Source: Marasmius tenuissimus
Lineage: Eukaryota > Basidiomycota > Agaricomycetes > Agaricales > Marasmiaceae
NCBI GenBank assembly: GCA_029532415.1
Contig: JAQOTA010000035.1
Coordinates: forward strand, 310,001 to 374,000
Length of the DNA stretch: 64,000 nt
Direction: 5' to 3'
Part shown: positions 22,531 through 35,030 of the stretch, one piece after another
How the letters are laid out: every line of letters begins with the position of its first letter
How positions within the stretch are numbered: position 1 is the first letter of the stretch
Made by a program: the position numbers and the translations under genes
The notes under the pieces: generated by a model
The model's database searches: none
Told to the model about the DNA's origin: nothing
The model's input: only the letters and a program-made list of their open reading frames with translations

Positions 22531-23078
22531 TATTGTTTGACGATCAGGTTCAATGATAGATTTCCATCCCACAATCCCCATCTCACTGCTATTTATGGAC
22601 AAGTCAAAGCATATGTACCTGCCTCTTTCAACACTGAGAGTTGCTGCACAAACACGATGTTATGGCTGACCTGGCTTCACGGTTTTATATCGGGTAATTT
22701 TGGCGTCGACCGAGATTGAGCATACTTATGTACGGGGTTCGATACATCTCCGAGCCAATACGGTTGAAACTAGTTCTTTCAAGATACGGACGTGCTTCCT
22801 TTGGTGCGTGAGTACGCTTTGTGTTGAGGAGAGGCTATACTGCCCCACCAGTGCTTGTTCATCAAGAATCGAAACGATCATATCATATTGGCGTGTGGAG
22901 TCACTGCGAACTTTATCTCAGTATAAGGTTTTAAGAAGACTATGCGTTGTTCATCTTTCCTCGTCCTTAGATATGGATGAGAGTTTATAAGCGACTTGAT
23001 CGACTGTGTATCGCCGTTCAGAACTTCTCGTCCTCCCTTCACAGTCTATATTGATCCATTAGCTACTCAGGTTTTTCG
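22531..23078. other. No gene recognised
   Basis: A 96-codon plus frame at 22700-22990 has no support. Confidence 0.45.
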
Positions 23079-23261
23079 ATGGCCTCCAACGACGACCTCG
23101 AACATCTTTTAGCGCCTTACCTTGGCTTCAGCCAAGTGATCACTAGACCGATTTCTACCCTCTCGGTGAGTTAATTCTCTCTATCCGGCCTGACGGTACC
23201 TCATCCTCATGTCGCACAGGTGCTTTTCTTTCTATACGGTCGGAAATCCTCCTCTTTTTGA
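23079..23261 (+). pseudogene. Truncated 5' end of a gene, probably membrane protein
   Basis: Exon 1 (23079-23165) begins MASNDDLEHLLAPYLGFSQV and ends at a GTGAGT donor; after a 54-nt intron ending CACAG, exon 2 reads VLFFLYGRKSSSF and stops. The start of a hydrophobic segment right after the intron suggests the beginning of a multi-pass membrane protein whose remaining exons are gone. The promoter side looks intact. Confidence 0.4.
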
Positions 23262-24710
23262 GAAGATCACTTCTTAGATCGCAATTTACAGGCATTCACA
23301 TTGTAGTGTCCGGAGTAGCCACTCGGGTCTTGCTACGTCGTGACAGTGGTGCATCCAAACTATATTTGTCATGCACTATAGCTGTAAAACACTGAACCAT
23401 CCTGAAACACACCTTTGGAGTACCCGTGGGTCCTACCAGTCGGGGTGCCCAACAAAGTTTAGAATCACTTACGAAAACTGCATCTGTTACGAGTCGTGGA
23501 GTTTTCGTATATAATTCGAGAGTTACGAGTTCGACCTAGAGCGCATCTTTTATCAGTGACGGTAGAGATATAGAATGCCAATGATCCATATGCTTCGAGG
23601 TAGTTCCCGTGCATTCGGCTCTCTACTTCAACATCTCAGTGACTCAGTCTCTGCCAGATCGAGTTATGTTAAGTTAGGTCAATGTTACTATTTTTGCATA
23701 CATGCCAGTAACCCAATGTATTCCACCGTCTGAAAGGTCCGAGAAACTGGAAGGACTGATTGCTTAACTTCTCTTCATTGCGAGTGAATGGTGACTCCAC
23801 TTTGCAGTACACATCTATTTTATAGTATAGACTGCTCCCCTCCTCAACCCTTGTGTTGAGTTTTCAGTCCTGCGTCCTCGCCTCGACTAAGTTGAGACCT
23901 GATAGCCGCGAGACTCGAATGAGATTCTCGCCAAGGAATTCACTGATTGAGATATGTGAGGCGTAACTTCAGTGCGTAGCCACCATACACACTGGGATGG
24001 ATGAATCATGTAGCGCAATCAGCGCTATTGCATTTGAGGCAGTATACTGCTCACGAACAGTGACGAGTGGAGTAGATACCGGTGTGTCCACCAGCGGGTT
24101 CTTCCCTGTGGTTTCTCGAGCGATCCTCATCAGGTTTAGCCGGGAACGCAGCTCGCCGTATTTAACGGCTTGTTAGTTGGCTTGGCATCAAATCTAATAC
24201 ATCTCGGTCATTTGGGCGCTCTCTCCACGGTCACGATTATCGATGGGCAATTCTCAAACAGCTTGTCGTGGTTCAAATAAAGACAAAACAAACGGGACAG
24301 ACATACAAGCAATAAATGGGGAATTACGCAAAATCTACGAATAAGTATCTCAGGATTTGGGAAACCTGGCGGCAGAGCAAGATCACCGCCAACTTATGAT
24401 AAACGGCAGTCCAGCGGGTAGTCACCCCCAAAGCCAAGGGCATTGTTGATGTTGAATAACAGCGTTCTCAAGATCCACCCTCTTGACAAGTTGATGCTAT
24501 TTCAGAGTATCTCTACGAGAACCTCAATGGTCTTTAACCGTTACATGCCACCAACTAACCCAGAGTACAAAGTGAGCACACAAGGGACAAGGAGTCTGAG
24601 ACGCAGAATGGCACCTTGCAGATTATTGAGCTTGCCTTTCGAACGGTGCTCGGATAAAAGGGTAACACAGATACCTTGGAAGTTGGCTGCTAAAGCATCA
24701 TTAACACAGG
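23262..24710. other. No gene recognised
   Basis: About 1.4 kb with no coding frame above 92 codons and no repeat shared with other parts of the window. Confidence 0.5.
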
Positions 24711-24718
24711 CAGCGATG
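24711..24718 (+). repeat. Left 8-bp target-site duplication of the hAT-type MITE
   Basis: CAGCGATG, identical to 25489-25496. Confidence 0.88.
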
Positions 24719-25488
24719 TAGTGTTGCCGGAAGGCAAGTCGGGGTCAAGTCCGAGGCGCCCATATTTGGATGACTTGATCCGACTCGCCTCAACGAGCCT
24801 TGAGGCCAAGAATTGCCTCGCGCCTTTTTAGGCAAGTGTACCCAAAGCACACTGAGATCTTTGCTCTGGAAAGTGAGGCCCACCGAAAGCTTCAATGATT
24901 CAAATCATATAAGAGAAAATAGAGAATACCTCATTTTATATTCCCGGAGCTATTCCCGCCACTAACATGAGGGGGAGAACAGTATATATTACTGACTATG
25001 GAGTTTCTGCTATACACAGTACATATAACGGCAGGTGCAATGGGGGAGGACGCGGTGACCTTCGGAGCTACTATACCCTGGAGATTCAATTTGAGCTCAG
25101 AGTTCAGAGGAAAACGCGGGGGATGAAACGAGATGAGGGAGGAAAGCTGGGGTGCATTGCACTTGGAAGTAAAGCGAGACAGACCTTATCAATGCCCTGT
25201 ACCCGTGTCTCTTCGTTGATTCCTGTCAGTAGACAGTATAGACGCGTAGCTGACGTGTAGAGAGTCGTAAGCAAGACATGTTCTTGGAAGAATGTCAATA
25301 AAGCGGGCGACAAGGTATGCGCGGTCGACGACGATGTGGTCGAGAACAGATTTATGTAATTCAGAGCCCGACGCGCAGCGTCCTGTTTAGGATTTTCTTT
25401 GGGCTGTACTTCATTCTACTATATATGGTAACTGTCCGAGGCAAGGCGAGTCTGGCCTTCAAGGCGCCTCTGCCTTCCGGCAATACTA
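24719..25488. mobile_element. hAT-type MITE, 770 bp
   Basis: Seen: terminal inverted repeats TAGTGTTGCCGGAAGGCA (24719-24736) and its inverse at 25471-25488 with one mismatch in 18, flanked by perfect 8-bp direct repeats CAGCGATG. Known: 8-bp target duplications and short TIRs beginning YAGNG are the hallmark of the hAT superfamily. Subterminal GGCGCC and AGGCAAG motifs occur at both ends. No transposase frame is inside, so the element would depend on an enzyme encoded elsewhere. The perfect duplication and near-identical TIRs point to a fairly recent insertion. Confidence 0.88.
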
Positions 25489-25496
25489 CAGCGATG
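25489..25496 (+). repeat. Right 8-bp target-site duplication of the hAT-type MITE
   Basis: CAGCGATG, identical to 24711-24718. Confidence 0.88.
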
Positions 25497-26068
25497 ACAA
25501 GTAGGGTCACGACCCGAACTATCTGGTTTATTGATTTCAAATCAACTCCTATTTGGGTGATTTGAAGCGTTCAGGAAGCTTTATTGGCTACCACAATTAG
25601 TCGGACCTGCGGGCACTCCATCGGACTCCATGTTTCAGGTATGTACCATGTTTCAAAACTGAGTCCTTCGGTATTCTCGCTCACAAGTAACAATAAGCCT
25701 AACCCTTCGCAAAGTGGGCTTTTCCGAATCTCATATGCGCCTAACCAGGTATAGTTGCCAAGAAGACTAGCCAAGCGAAATGTTGCGCCACAACCGGCAA
25801 ATCTTTATCGGCAGGCTAGAAACCGGCATACAGCCACTTGAAACGACTCCTCCAGAGTCTCAGAGCTCCCGCATAGCTATGAATGAGTCGCTGTGGAGTA
25901 ATCGATACAGCGTTCCAGATGCTTTTGGAGCGAGAATAAGGTGTTGTGGGGCAACAATTGGATCCCAACTGCGGCAAACGACTACGGCGGGATAACTTGT
26001 TTGAAGTCAAGTTCTTCATTTTCCCGGAGGCTGGTAGACTCACAAATAATAATGCACGAACGTATACG
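25497..26068. other. No gene recognised
   Basis: Spacer upstream of the small secreted-protein gene; short frames only. Confidence 0.5.
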
Positions 26069-26076
26069 TATAAAAG
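26069..26076 (+). promoter_or_regulatory. TATA box of the small secreted-protein gene
   Basis: TATAAAAG, 105 bp before the ATG at 26174. Confidence 0.65.
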
Positions 26077-26173
26077 CTGACCACCACCTGGCTAGAAGTC
26101 CTCATCACCCCCCAAGTTCAATCCTATCAAGATTACCACAACCTCACCAACAAACCAAACACTTCTTCTCATC

Positions 26174-26597
26174 ATGCAATTCACAACCGTATTCGTCGCC
26201 ATTGGCGCTTGCGCCACTGCTGCCTTCGCCGCCTCGACTCCAGAGGTCCAGCGTCGCACCCCAGTCGGGAGTCCCGGGAGCTTGCTCAACTGCCCTCCTG
26301 GAGGCACTGCTGACAAGTGTACCCTCGAAGAACCCGTGAGCTCCTATAACTCGCTCAAGTTTCTCGTAATCCAGGACGCTAATACCCTGCTTCTGTTTTC
26401 TTAGTGCAAACGCATCCGTATCAACTACGGTCAGAAGGAGAATGGTCATTACATCTGGTAACGCTCAACTACCCGCTTTTTCCGCGACTCCGAATTGCAC
26501 ACTTATTCGGGATGGGGATTATAGGTTCAACAACGACATTAACAACATCCCCAACGGTGTTCAAGTTGGTGTCGAGAAGTCATGCTCCGACTACTAG
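26174..26597 (+). CDS. Small secreted protein with four cysteines, 95 aa
   Basis: Model: exons 26174-26335, 26405-26457 and 26525-26597; introns have GTGAGC and GTAACG donors and TTAG/ATAG acceptors, and the phases close. MQFTTVFVAIGACATAAFA is a signal peptide; an RR pair at residues 27-28 (VQRRTPVG) could be a Kex2-type processing site. The mature part of about 65 residues has four cysteines (CPPGGTADKC, CKRIRINYGQ, and KSCSDY at the end), enough for two disulphides. The last exon has a broken relative at 3574-3646. No known family recognised; secretion is the only firm inference. Confidence 0.8.
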
Positions 26598-27278
26598 GCT
26601 AACGTTCTCGACGAGCAATGATTGAGAAGATATAAGTATGTATGATGTGTTGTCGAATACAAGCAGATATTTTTGGAAGATCTTAGTCGTAAGCCACTAT
26701 TGGCATTTATTTTTGCTAACCACTCGGGGGTAAGGTGGTCCGAGCCTCGTCAACGCTCTCGTTCTCCGTCAAGGCCTCGAGACCCAAGTTCTTGGTGCCT
26801 CGCGTGATTGAAGAACCGGCACGTTTGTCTCTCTCTTCCTCGATATTTACGATTCGTGATAGTCAAAAAGGATTCAATAGCCATAGGAGTAACAAACGGG
26901 CATATACGTATCATATGTAATTTGGGCAGCGCAGTGTAAGAGATTCGAAGAGAATAAAGATCGGTAAGGAACGTAGATTGGCAGCTCCTCAGTAGCTCCC
27001 GTCAGTTGGAGGTGAACAACACGAGATAGATTTGATAGGCATAGTAGAATGAGCAATAAACGGGCATAGTGATTTAGGGAGCGTGGTAACTTTCTATGAG
27101 GGGATCAAGAATAAGGAATGGCACGGGAAGCACCTCCGAGTGAAGGTGCTTATATAAATGAAAGTCGAAAGTGAGAATACGTGGGATTCGAGTCTAAGCA
27201 AAAGATACCTCTGAACGATGGGCAGAGGGTAAAAGAGGGAAAACGTTGCCATACTCTTAAAAATCGTCTTCCGTTCAT
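26598..27278. other. 3' flanks of two converging genes
   Basis: The first part resembles the flank of the orphan exon at 3.65-3.85 kb. No gene seen. Confidence 0.5.
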
Positions 27279-28095
27279 CTAGGCAGGCGCTTCGATCTTC
27301 AGCTCCTGAACGCTATTAGCCAGTACGTTGTTAACGGCATTATTATTGACCTGGAGAGCCGCGAGAGCGGCCTCATTCGGACTAAAACTCGCAGTCAACA
27401 CTTTCCCTCCCTCAGTAACCTCAAAGAAAAGACTCACCCAAATATGGGAGCGATCTTGATATCGCCCTTGAATTCGTTGCCGAATACAATCAAATCGAAG
27501 GATATGCAAAGCCAGAAATCTTTGACATAGATCCTGATCCATCCGTTGAATTTGGGTGATTTGACGTTGATCTTGATGCCGTCCAAGGTGAGGGTTCCGG
27601 TAAATTCACCTATCTTGATTGACTCGACGGGGAGAGGATATTTGATATACACTTGGATCTCGCACTCCAAGGTGAGTACGTTGATCCATCCACGAAGCTG
27701 GAGAGGGGTTTGCATGAGTATACTACAGTCCGAGCCAGGCTCAAGATGGTATGATACCTGAAGTATGACAGGTCCAATAGGGATGTCGATCGAGACTTTC
27801 ACCCTGCGGAGAGCGGTTGCGCCGAAAGGTACAGATTTGGTGACCGCAAAGACATGATAATTCTCTCCATCACTTTCTTGAACAAACATGTGCTCGTCGA
27901 GCAATTCTTGGAGCTCTATAAACAGGTAGAGTGGTATTCAGAAAACGGCGCGGCGTGACGAGTTCTTTGTGCTTCGAACTTACCGAGGGCCTGGGCCGTT
28001 TGTCGGTCTACATCATATGAGAACTGGGTCAGTAAAGCCACGGTATGGAGCACGTTAAAGGGCGCACCGAAAATGGCTTGTGTAGGGTAAAGCAT
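27279..28095 (-). CDS. Gene B1, beta-rich family of unknown function, 232 aa
   Basis: Model: exons 28095-27984, 27915-27438 and 27387-27279; introns GTAAGT...TATAG and GTGAGT...GCGAG (50 nt), phases close. Layout: helical N-terminus (LQELLDEHMFVQES, residues 39-52), a strand-rich stretch (VSIDIPIGPVILQVSY), then the family core from LRGW (111-114) to about 197: alternating hydrophobic strands EIQVYIKYPLPVE, GTLTLDGIKINV, GWIRIYVKDFWLCISFDL, GDIKIAPI. The C-terminal 35 residues are Asn/Ala-rich. The LRGW motif, an LP turn in the next strand, and a closing GDxxxxP segment are shared with B2 and B3. No signal peptide or membrane segment. The strand pattern suggests a beta-sandwich or barrel that might bind a ligand; I recognise no named domain. 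Confidence 0.76.
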
Positions 28096-30164
28096 TCTTG
28101 CAGAAGGGAATGTGGATTGATTGACTAGCAGGTAACGAACGTGTAGGAGTGTGAAAAGAGTTCAAGAACGTGAGGGTCTAGTGCTCCGTGCAATGTTCTT
28201 ATATGTGTTCGCTCAGACACCTAGCCCAAATTCAACTGTCAGTCATGCGCTCGTTGCACTAGGAAACTCGGCACTGTCTCTCCTATGCGGGATTTTGGAT
28301 ACAGCTGGCAACGATAATGTGGCTTCTGAATTCTCCGCTGTGCATCAGCTGAACGGAACATACAGACCGCCGAACGTTGCGCAATGGAGAGCGCTTCTTG
28401 AATAATTGTGGCCCCAGGAACATACACGATGTCTGCGCTGAACCTCAGGCGCCTCTATTTCACTCGTTTCCCGAGTTCTCGTCAGTCTCGGAAGATCCCG
28501 ATGGGAGTAGGTCGAATGTACTTGGATCGCCTGAAACGAAAAGATCGATCTTCCCAATCCTGATACTTGCTTTGACAGTCGAGTGCCAGGAGAGTTAAAA
28601 TGAAGGATTTGGTCGTCTAACCGGGCTGAAGGAAGGTTTATAGCGCGAAGACCAAAGGAAAGTACTCAACGTAACCCGTTACCGAAAACGATGCCGGTCT
28701 CTTTGCAGCTTGCAACGAATTGTATTTTTTCTCGTTAGGCAGAATCCGGGAATCGCCCTACAAGATCATGAGTCGTCGCGTTTACACACACGTCAACAAT
28801 CCTTATTCGAGGATGGCACGAGATAGAGGGAACTCGCCCACAACATCGTCATGGCCGTTCGAGGGAGAGTTTGAAATGACGTCGTCGTCGTCGTCGTGGG
28901 ATTATCGCGGAGATGAGGTACCGGGTGGCGATGCACCTGGCTTCGTCCTGACCGTTATCATCGACGACTGATAAGCTTGTGAACGCCTCTTTGATACTAA
29001 CAAAGGTGGAACCATCCCCAAATCTCGGTTCATTCTCCCAAAAACCAATTTCTCATCTCCACGGACCGAGTAGCCGCTAGACACTATATTAGTGTCGGTA
29101 ACGGCGAGCTGGGGGGGGGGGGGGTGGGTCAACGAGGCTTTCTCACAACGGCGAACCGCTAGATACTAATAGGTAGATGGCTTCAACACTCGTGGATAAC
29201 GTACGTCAGTTTTCGTCTGTGTAGGCCTTAGCCCTTTGTGTACCAATTCATCGTGCTTACCAAAGACATATAAGGAGTTCTACCGATGTGTGTGCCAGGT
29301 ATGTTCAGGGCAATCAACAGGAACGGCTCTCTCGGTAAGCTCAGGAGATATGAGGTCAGTTGCAAGTGAGCATTTTATATTCTTTATTGATCTATGGCCC
29401 TTGCTTAGAGGCGAGGAGGGCTGGCTTTCGTCGTTTCCACCTCCATCAACAAACCAAGGAACGCTGCTTCCCAACCGTACACAACCGAAAGCCCTAATTC
29501 AGGTACAGGAAATGAAGAATACTTTTCAAGGAAAGTTCAAGCAACCAGCACTTCAGCCCTCTGCGGGCCGAACAAGGGACACAGGGCTCAGGTACATGCC
29601 TTCTGCCTTCATACGAACTGTCCCCCGCCGTTGAGAAACGAGGCTCTCAATGCTCCGTTGGACATAGGCTAAGCGGAGATTCACAATCCCCGAACTTCTG
29701 TGCAACGAAAAATGCAGCTCATGAGTACGTCAGGTGTCATTCAGTGAGTCCGCCGCCGCCCATGACCTGTTTACAAGTGTGAGCCTTTGTCGGTTTGTAT
29801 TCACGGCGGTCAATATGATCCGTTGACAGCAAAAAGTTGAACCTTTTTCGAATGGAGAGCGCCGTTGGTGAGCATGTCAAATGTCGTCTGGTAGCTCTAC
29901 AGGCGCGCACAGCTCATTATCAAGCCCGAGACCTTCAGCCCTGGTCAATTCGAAGGCACGGAGCTTAATGCACAGCAAAAAGCCATGAAATATATATGCC
30001 TCGGGGACCCATCAGTTGTTTATGGCGGCACCGATGCTAGTAAGATTCTACCTGTCAATGAACGCTCAATGCCACAACATCCGACCTGCATTCTCCGACG
30101 CTCGAGCAATTCCTTCTGCCAATGATCCTCTTTTAACGGGACATAATAGATTGAGGGTTCGCCC
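28096..30164. other. Spacer, one weak ORF and a poly-G run
   Basis: Contains an 83-codon plus frame at 28720-28971 with a TCG-repeat serine run (28874-28897), and a run of about 15 G near 29111-29125. The part from about 29700 to 30200 is the promoter-side sequence duplicated upstream of B3 (34550-35070). No supported gene. Confidence 0.45.
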
Positions 30165-30173
30165 TATAAAAAG
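30165..30173 (+). promoter_or_regulatory. TATA box of gene B2
   Basis: TATAAAAAG, 87 bp before the ATG; the equivalent TATATAAGG precedes B3. Confidence 0.7.
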
Positions 30174-30251
30174 ACTCGGGATTCCGGCTTGAGTCTCCAG
30201 AAAAACAACTCGACTCTTTCAGTTCCAAACTTTACCCTCAAGCATCCAAGA

Positions 30252-31066
30252 ATGGCCTACTCTACTCGATCTGCATATGGTACGTCCACAATCACTCGTG
30301 CAGTCGTGTACTGGAATCTCTTAGCTAATTATCGTTCCACCAATGCTTTTAGGAACGGAAATTGCCCAGGCTTCCGGTATGATTGAAAACGACGCATACT
30401 TCCCACATGCTGACTCTCGTTCAAGAACTCAAGCAGTGGCTTAGCGAGCACCTTGTATTTGGTGACCAGGGCCTCATTAAGATTCCCATCAAGAAAGATA
30501 TCCGCTTCGACGATACAATCATCCAGGTGTGCTGCCCATCGTTCAGTGTTTTGGTGAGAGCTTATCAACTGAGCGGACGGCTGTACATGGTTTTTAGCTC
30601 CGGGGCTGGTTGAATTATATGGGCTTCTACGAAATGCAGGTGTCCATCAAATATGTGTTGCTTCCAGCGGAGTTTCCCCCAGTCGCCAAGCTCGATGGTA
30701 ATCTCCACGACGGCGAAAACATCGCCAAAGTCAACTTCGGTGGTATCAAGGGGCCCATCAAGGTCTACCTTCTAGACGGTTGGATGCGCTTTGGGTTCGA
30801 CTTTACCTTGACCCTAGGGGACAAACACAGTGGCGACGTCCGAGTTCTGCCGGCTGGAATGTGAGAAATCAACTCATTTGCTGGGTCTTGTATACTAACA
30901 GTACTGGCTTGAATTTAGTCTCTACCCCCGTTCTTCACTCGGTGAGGACAAGAAGGAGAAGAAGGAAGAAGAGAAGAAGGCAGATGAGGCGACAAAGGTC
31001 GATGACGGGAAGTCCACTGACCAAGACAGCCAGGGAACTGGAACAGAATCCACAGTTGTCGAGTAG
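30252..31066 (+). CDS. Gene B2, beta-rich family of unknown function, 196 aa
   Basis: Model: exons 30252-30279, 30353-30376, 30426-30553, 30598-30860 and 30919-31066; introns 41-73 nt, all GT-AG, phases close to a stop at 31064. The first four exons have exactly the same lengths as in B3. Layout: helix EIAQASELKQWLSEHLVFGD, strands, LRGW at residues 61-64, then the core (MQVSIKYVLLPAEFPPVAKL, HDGENIAKVNFGGIKGPIKV, GWMRFGFDFTLTLGDKHSGD) to about residue 147. The tail is a charged, probably disordered Lys/Glu/Asp segment (GEDKKEKKEEEKKADEATKV) unlike any other member. No signal peptide. Function unknown. Confidence 0.8.
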
Positions 31067-32002
31067 TTGTAATCATGCGTGAAGTCTGAGATTCGCATTC
31101 TCCTATGGTACGCCAGGCGCCCGATAATAATCATAAGAAAAGGAAGACGTCCGGTCTTGAGAATCGGTCGGAAATATCCCTCAAAGTTGTGTACCCAGCC
31201 TCTGTACTATCCAAAGATGGCTTCATATCACTCACCGGAGCGAGGTTGGTTATAGTGGCGAATTGAAAAAGTGGTACCCGAGGCTCAGGGACTGCAAGTT
31301 CTCTGGCACCGACAACGCGAAGGAGGGAGGTAAATTGTAAAAGCATTCGACATGAAGGCCCTGCCATGAGCAGCCCGACTTGCTTGAGACTTCAGACACG
31401 TCTATTTCAGAAGTTGTGGGCACTGAGCAGCAGCATATTGGTGGAGAATCAGTATTAGTACTTATCAGCATTCGTATGTTATGTTTGTAGACTAAAGACC
31501 GACCAGCAGCTCTGAAGAATCACGGACCTCATGAACATCGTGATTTTAGGATTGTGTCGTTACCTCTCCTGTCGACCGCGTCGGTTTCTCTGAGGAAAAT
31601 CCACCATTCAATCATTACGGAAGTAACGGTGTATAGCCGATGGCGATGCACCTGGCGTGCTCTTCCCTTCGACCAGTGAACATCACCGTGCCGTTTTCGC
31701 CCACAGCGTTGAGCTCAACATCTGAGACTCACGCAGAGTGCTTTTGTTGCTGTTAAATACTTCCCACGGAGAGACACAGGCTTGGTCGCTAGGAGAATCT
31801 GGAACACAACCTTAGTATATCACGGGCAGTGACGTGGTTTGAATGCGACAGGAGCAAAGTTTGCTGTATCATGACCTTTGCGAGACATCCGTGGGCTTGG
31901 TCGCTTTAAAGGCACCTCGTAACTCTCAGTGCCGTCACTCGGCGCCGTGGCTAGTACTTGAGAACGGGATCTGGTAAGCGATGCGTGATGCCAGAGTACA
32001 CT
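31067..32002. other. No gene recognised
   Basis: Short frames only; the left end of the 2.3-kb TIR element follows. Confidence 0.5.
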
Positions 32003-34317
32003 CACCAGCGAACCCAGGCCACCCTGGCCAATAGCTGATGAGCCCTGTCAGCCACGACCAGGATCCTTCACCCTGGGGCTCCTTGGTCACTGGCTGATGG
32101 GCGTTGGTTTTTCTGTTCAGGTAGCGTAAGAATTACGTGTACTTATTATAGCTGTAAATATGCCCGAGAATGATGAGTAGCAGCACGAATGAGATAATAT
32201 GACCATTTACTGACCACACTTTGACAGGCCGAGATCGAATGGCCAGGAAAACCAGCCTAACCGGTATTGCCAGACGGCGCCAGACTGGTGAGCATGACCA
32301 GAGACTGTCAGGACGATCAGTATGATCAGACACCGTCCAAATTGCCATGGTTGTAAAGTATTGTGTGCCCGTGCTACTGTTTCGTGGACACTTTTGCATA
32401 ATATTAGGGCAGGCTATGGCGTTGATGGGTAAACAACTGTGAGATTGGATCGAATATACTATGAGATACAGGCGGCGGCAGTTCAAATATGTGGGGTAAA
32501 AATCATGGGTTGCGTCGATTACAGACATTAGGGAAACATGAGCCATTGTAGTACGTGCAAACACGGGATTAACAAACGGGATGGTGGTCGAAATGTGAGG
32601 AGGATAGCCCATGGTAACGGAAAAGGAAGTGTTCGAGCGTGTAAGTAGTCATTGATAGCCATGACGGATTCTGAATGCAAATTAGTATCAGTCGTGATAG
32701 GATTAGAAGCCAGATGGGCAACACACCAGAGCCCTCAGCGGAGCAGTGTAGTCAGCAATGGGGTAGAAAACCCTGAATAACAGCTTCAATGTTCATTCTT
32801 GACGAAGAATCACAATGCACTCACTGAACAACCGTATACCCTTGCCCTTCGGCTCCAATCTTCACATCCTCAATATGTGTCTCTGGTTGTGGCGTGTCCT
32901 CTACAAGTGGTCGAGATGAATATAGGCCTTTGGTCGCGGTCTTACCAGCACATGTTGCAACAAGAGGTCGGGATGGGCCTTGGAACCTAGGAAATGCGCA
33001 TATAGTCAGTGAACATACCGATATATGCGTAATGTCAACATACCATATATCCCGATGTGACAACAGGTGTTCACACTTCACTAGCATCGCAATAACTAGG
33101 GGATACAGTCAATATACAGGGAAGGAGGCTGATAGTGATAGCCCACACCTAAAACAAAGGGCTAGCGAGGGCAGGGCAAGTGGTAGAGGAGACAGCATGA
33201 CATGTGGTAAAGAGAATGCTGGGAGGAGTGACAGTGATGGGATGGAGGAAAGGAGGGAGGGAGAGAAAATTTGAGCGCGTCAGGTTTATATACTGGCAGA
33301 GTGGTCCGTGCGGTGGTCGTGAAAGCAGCCAGTGTCCGAGAATGATGATGTCGATGACGACACCTACGCCACCGACGACCAAAGCCAGCTGGCGAGTTGT
33401 CTCAGCCTGGGTTGAAGACGAGGAGAGACGAGGAGAGTTGATTCGGATGACGACTCTACTTCATATGGCCTGGACGCCAAATCCATTATGAGCCGGGCAG
33501 AGATCCTGGTGGGTGTCTGTCGTCGCGTTGATTCTTTTATCCTTCAATTCCTAGCCTGGCTTCCAGCTCAACCCAGAGCTACTTTAAGGGAATTAGTATC
33601 CTTGTAATCTAGACCAATTTTTTCGAACAAAACAGCCTGATTGAGCACGCACCTCAACGACGATTTCCAATCTGCCGACTCGACTCCAATCCGTAGGTGT
33701 ATTGTTTTCAATGGCGGTCGACCGATGGTGTCAGTACAGGCTGAATGACAGTGGTGGTGGTCAAGAGCAAGAGCAGCACGTGGGACCGACGCGTTGGCTG
33801 CCGCGTGAACTAGATCACCAGCGCTATTGTTTCCAGCGCAAGCGCCAGTCTCCAGATAGCAGTTCAATAGCAGTTGGTCAGTGTATTGTGCACAGCGAGC
33901 AATCTGGCCGCCTTTGATAAAACTATCGAAAGCCTATTGCATGAGTTCGGAATACTGAAATTATCTGACGAGGCATTGAGCAGTCTTTGGACAGACAGTT
34001 GTCACTGTGACACGTTCTGACCGGATGCGACCAGTCTTGGGCGCTCTGACCAGCGGCTGATCTTTGGCTGATGAGATTATATCAATCTTTTATCATCTCA
34101 TCAGCCACTGATCATCGTCTTATCAATCTCACCCAGCCTGTCGACGATTGGCCATTGCCTTGCCATTCTACATTCACACTGGTGGTAAGTGATCATTGTT
34201 TGATCATAATACATCATTCTAATCGTAGATTTACAGTATGCGATCATCTACGGTAAGTCTAACTATCACTTGTAACCCCCTTCAGCCACTGATCAGGGTG
34301 GCCTCGTTTCGCTGGTG
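32003..34317. mobile_element. TIR element of about 2.3 kb, non-autonomous
   Basis: Seen: inverted ends CACCAGCGAACCCAGGCCAC (32003) and its near-inverse ending CGCTGGTG (34317), with the match continuing through GGCCACCCTG. Only a 2-bp duplication (CT) can be proposed. Subterminal motifs around TCAGCCACTGATCA are repeated at both ends, like transposase-binding arrays. No transposase frame is present; the longest inner frame (33568-33867, minus, 99 codons) is unrecognised. The middle (about 32.9-33.4 kb) resembles 38.0-38.5 kb, including a minus-strand TATATAAACC core. Superfamily not assigned. Confidence 0.55.
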
Positions 34318-35030
34318 CTGGTCCAGAATTTCTAGATAGAATCAGTCATTTGAGTTGTGTTTTGGGCGCTTAGCTCTTTGTTCGGACGATCGCGATGAAC
34401 CCATCAATCCATGGTGTATAAATAGGTGTCTCGCTAGCTCTACGCTCTGGTGGTAAATAACATCTAGCAGTTTGGCTAAAGTGAACTCCACGCTCAAGGT
34501 CTCCCCACAATTGTAAAACTGGCAGGTTGGTTGAGTGGAATATCATGCTCCCGTACCTTTGTGCAATAAAGAGCACCGTTCGCGAACATATCAGGTGTCG
34601 TTTGGTAACTCCAACCCCGCCCATGATCTGTTCCCAGGTTTGACCCTTAGTCGGTTTGACTTCACGGTGGTAAGTGTGCTCCGTTGACAGCGAAAGGCTG
34701 CTTGGACCTTTGGACAATAGAGCACTTTTCGTCAACATGTCATATGCCGATTACTTAGTAACTCCATAGGCGCGTATGATCTGTTCTCGCGTCTGAGATG
34801 CTTGGTCTTCGTCAGTTCGAATTCATACTCCGTTGACAGCAATCATTGTGGAGTACAAATGACTCAAAGACCCATCAGCTGTTCGTGCTACCCATGCTAG
34901 TGGGATTACACCTGTCGGTGGACTTTCAACCCCAATATCACGTCATATAATCTGTACCCTCCGACGCTCGAGCAATTCTTTCTGCCAAATGTCTTCATTC
35001 AACGGAAAATGAATTCTTGAGGGTTCGTCC
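34318..35030. other. Duplicated promoter-side sequence of B3
   Basis: Matches the region upstream of B2 (about 29.7-30.2 kb), with the block around CCGTTGACAGC present more than once. Indicates that B2 and B3 arose by duplication including upstream sequence. Confidence 0.7.

Noticed and set aside
28151..28405. 84-codon plus frame upstream of B1
   Set aside because: It lies in the presumed promoter of B1 on the opposite strand and has no motif or splice support.
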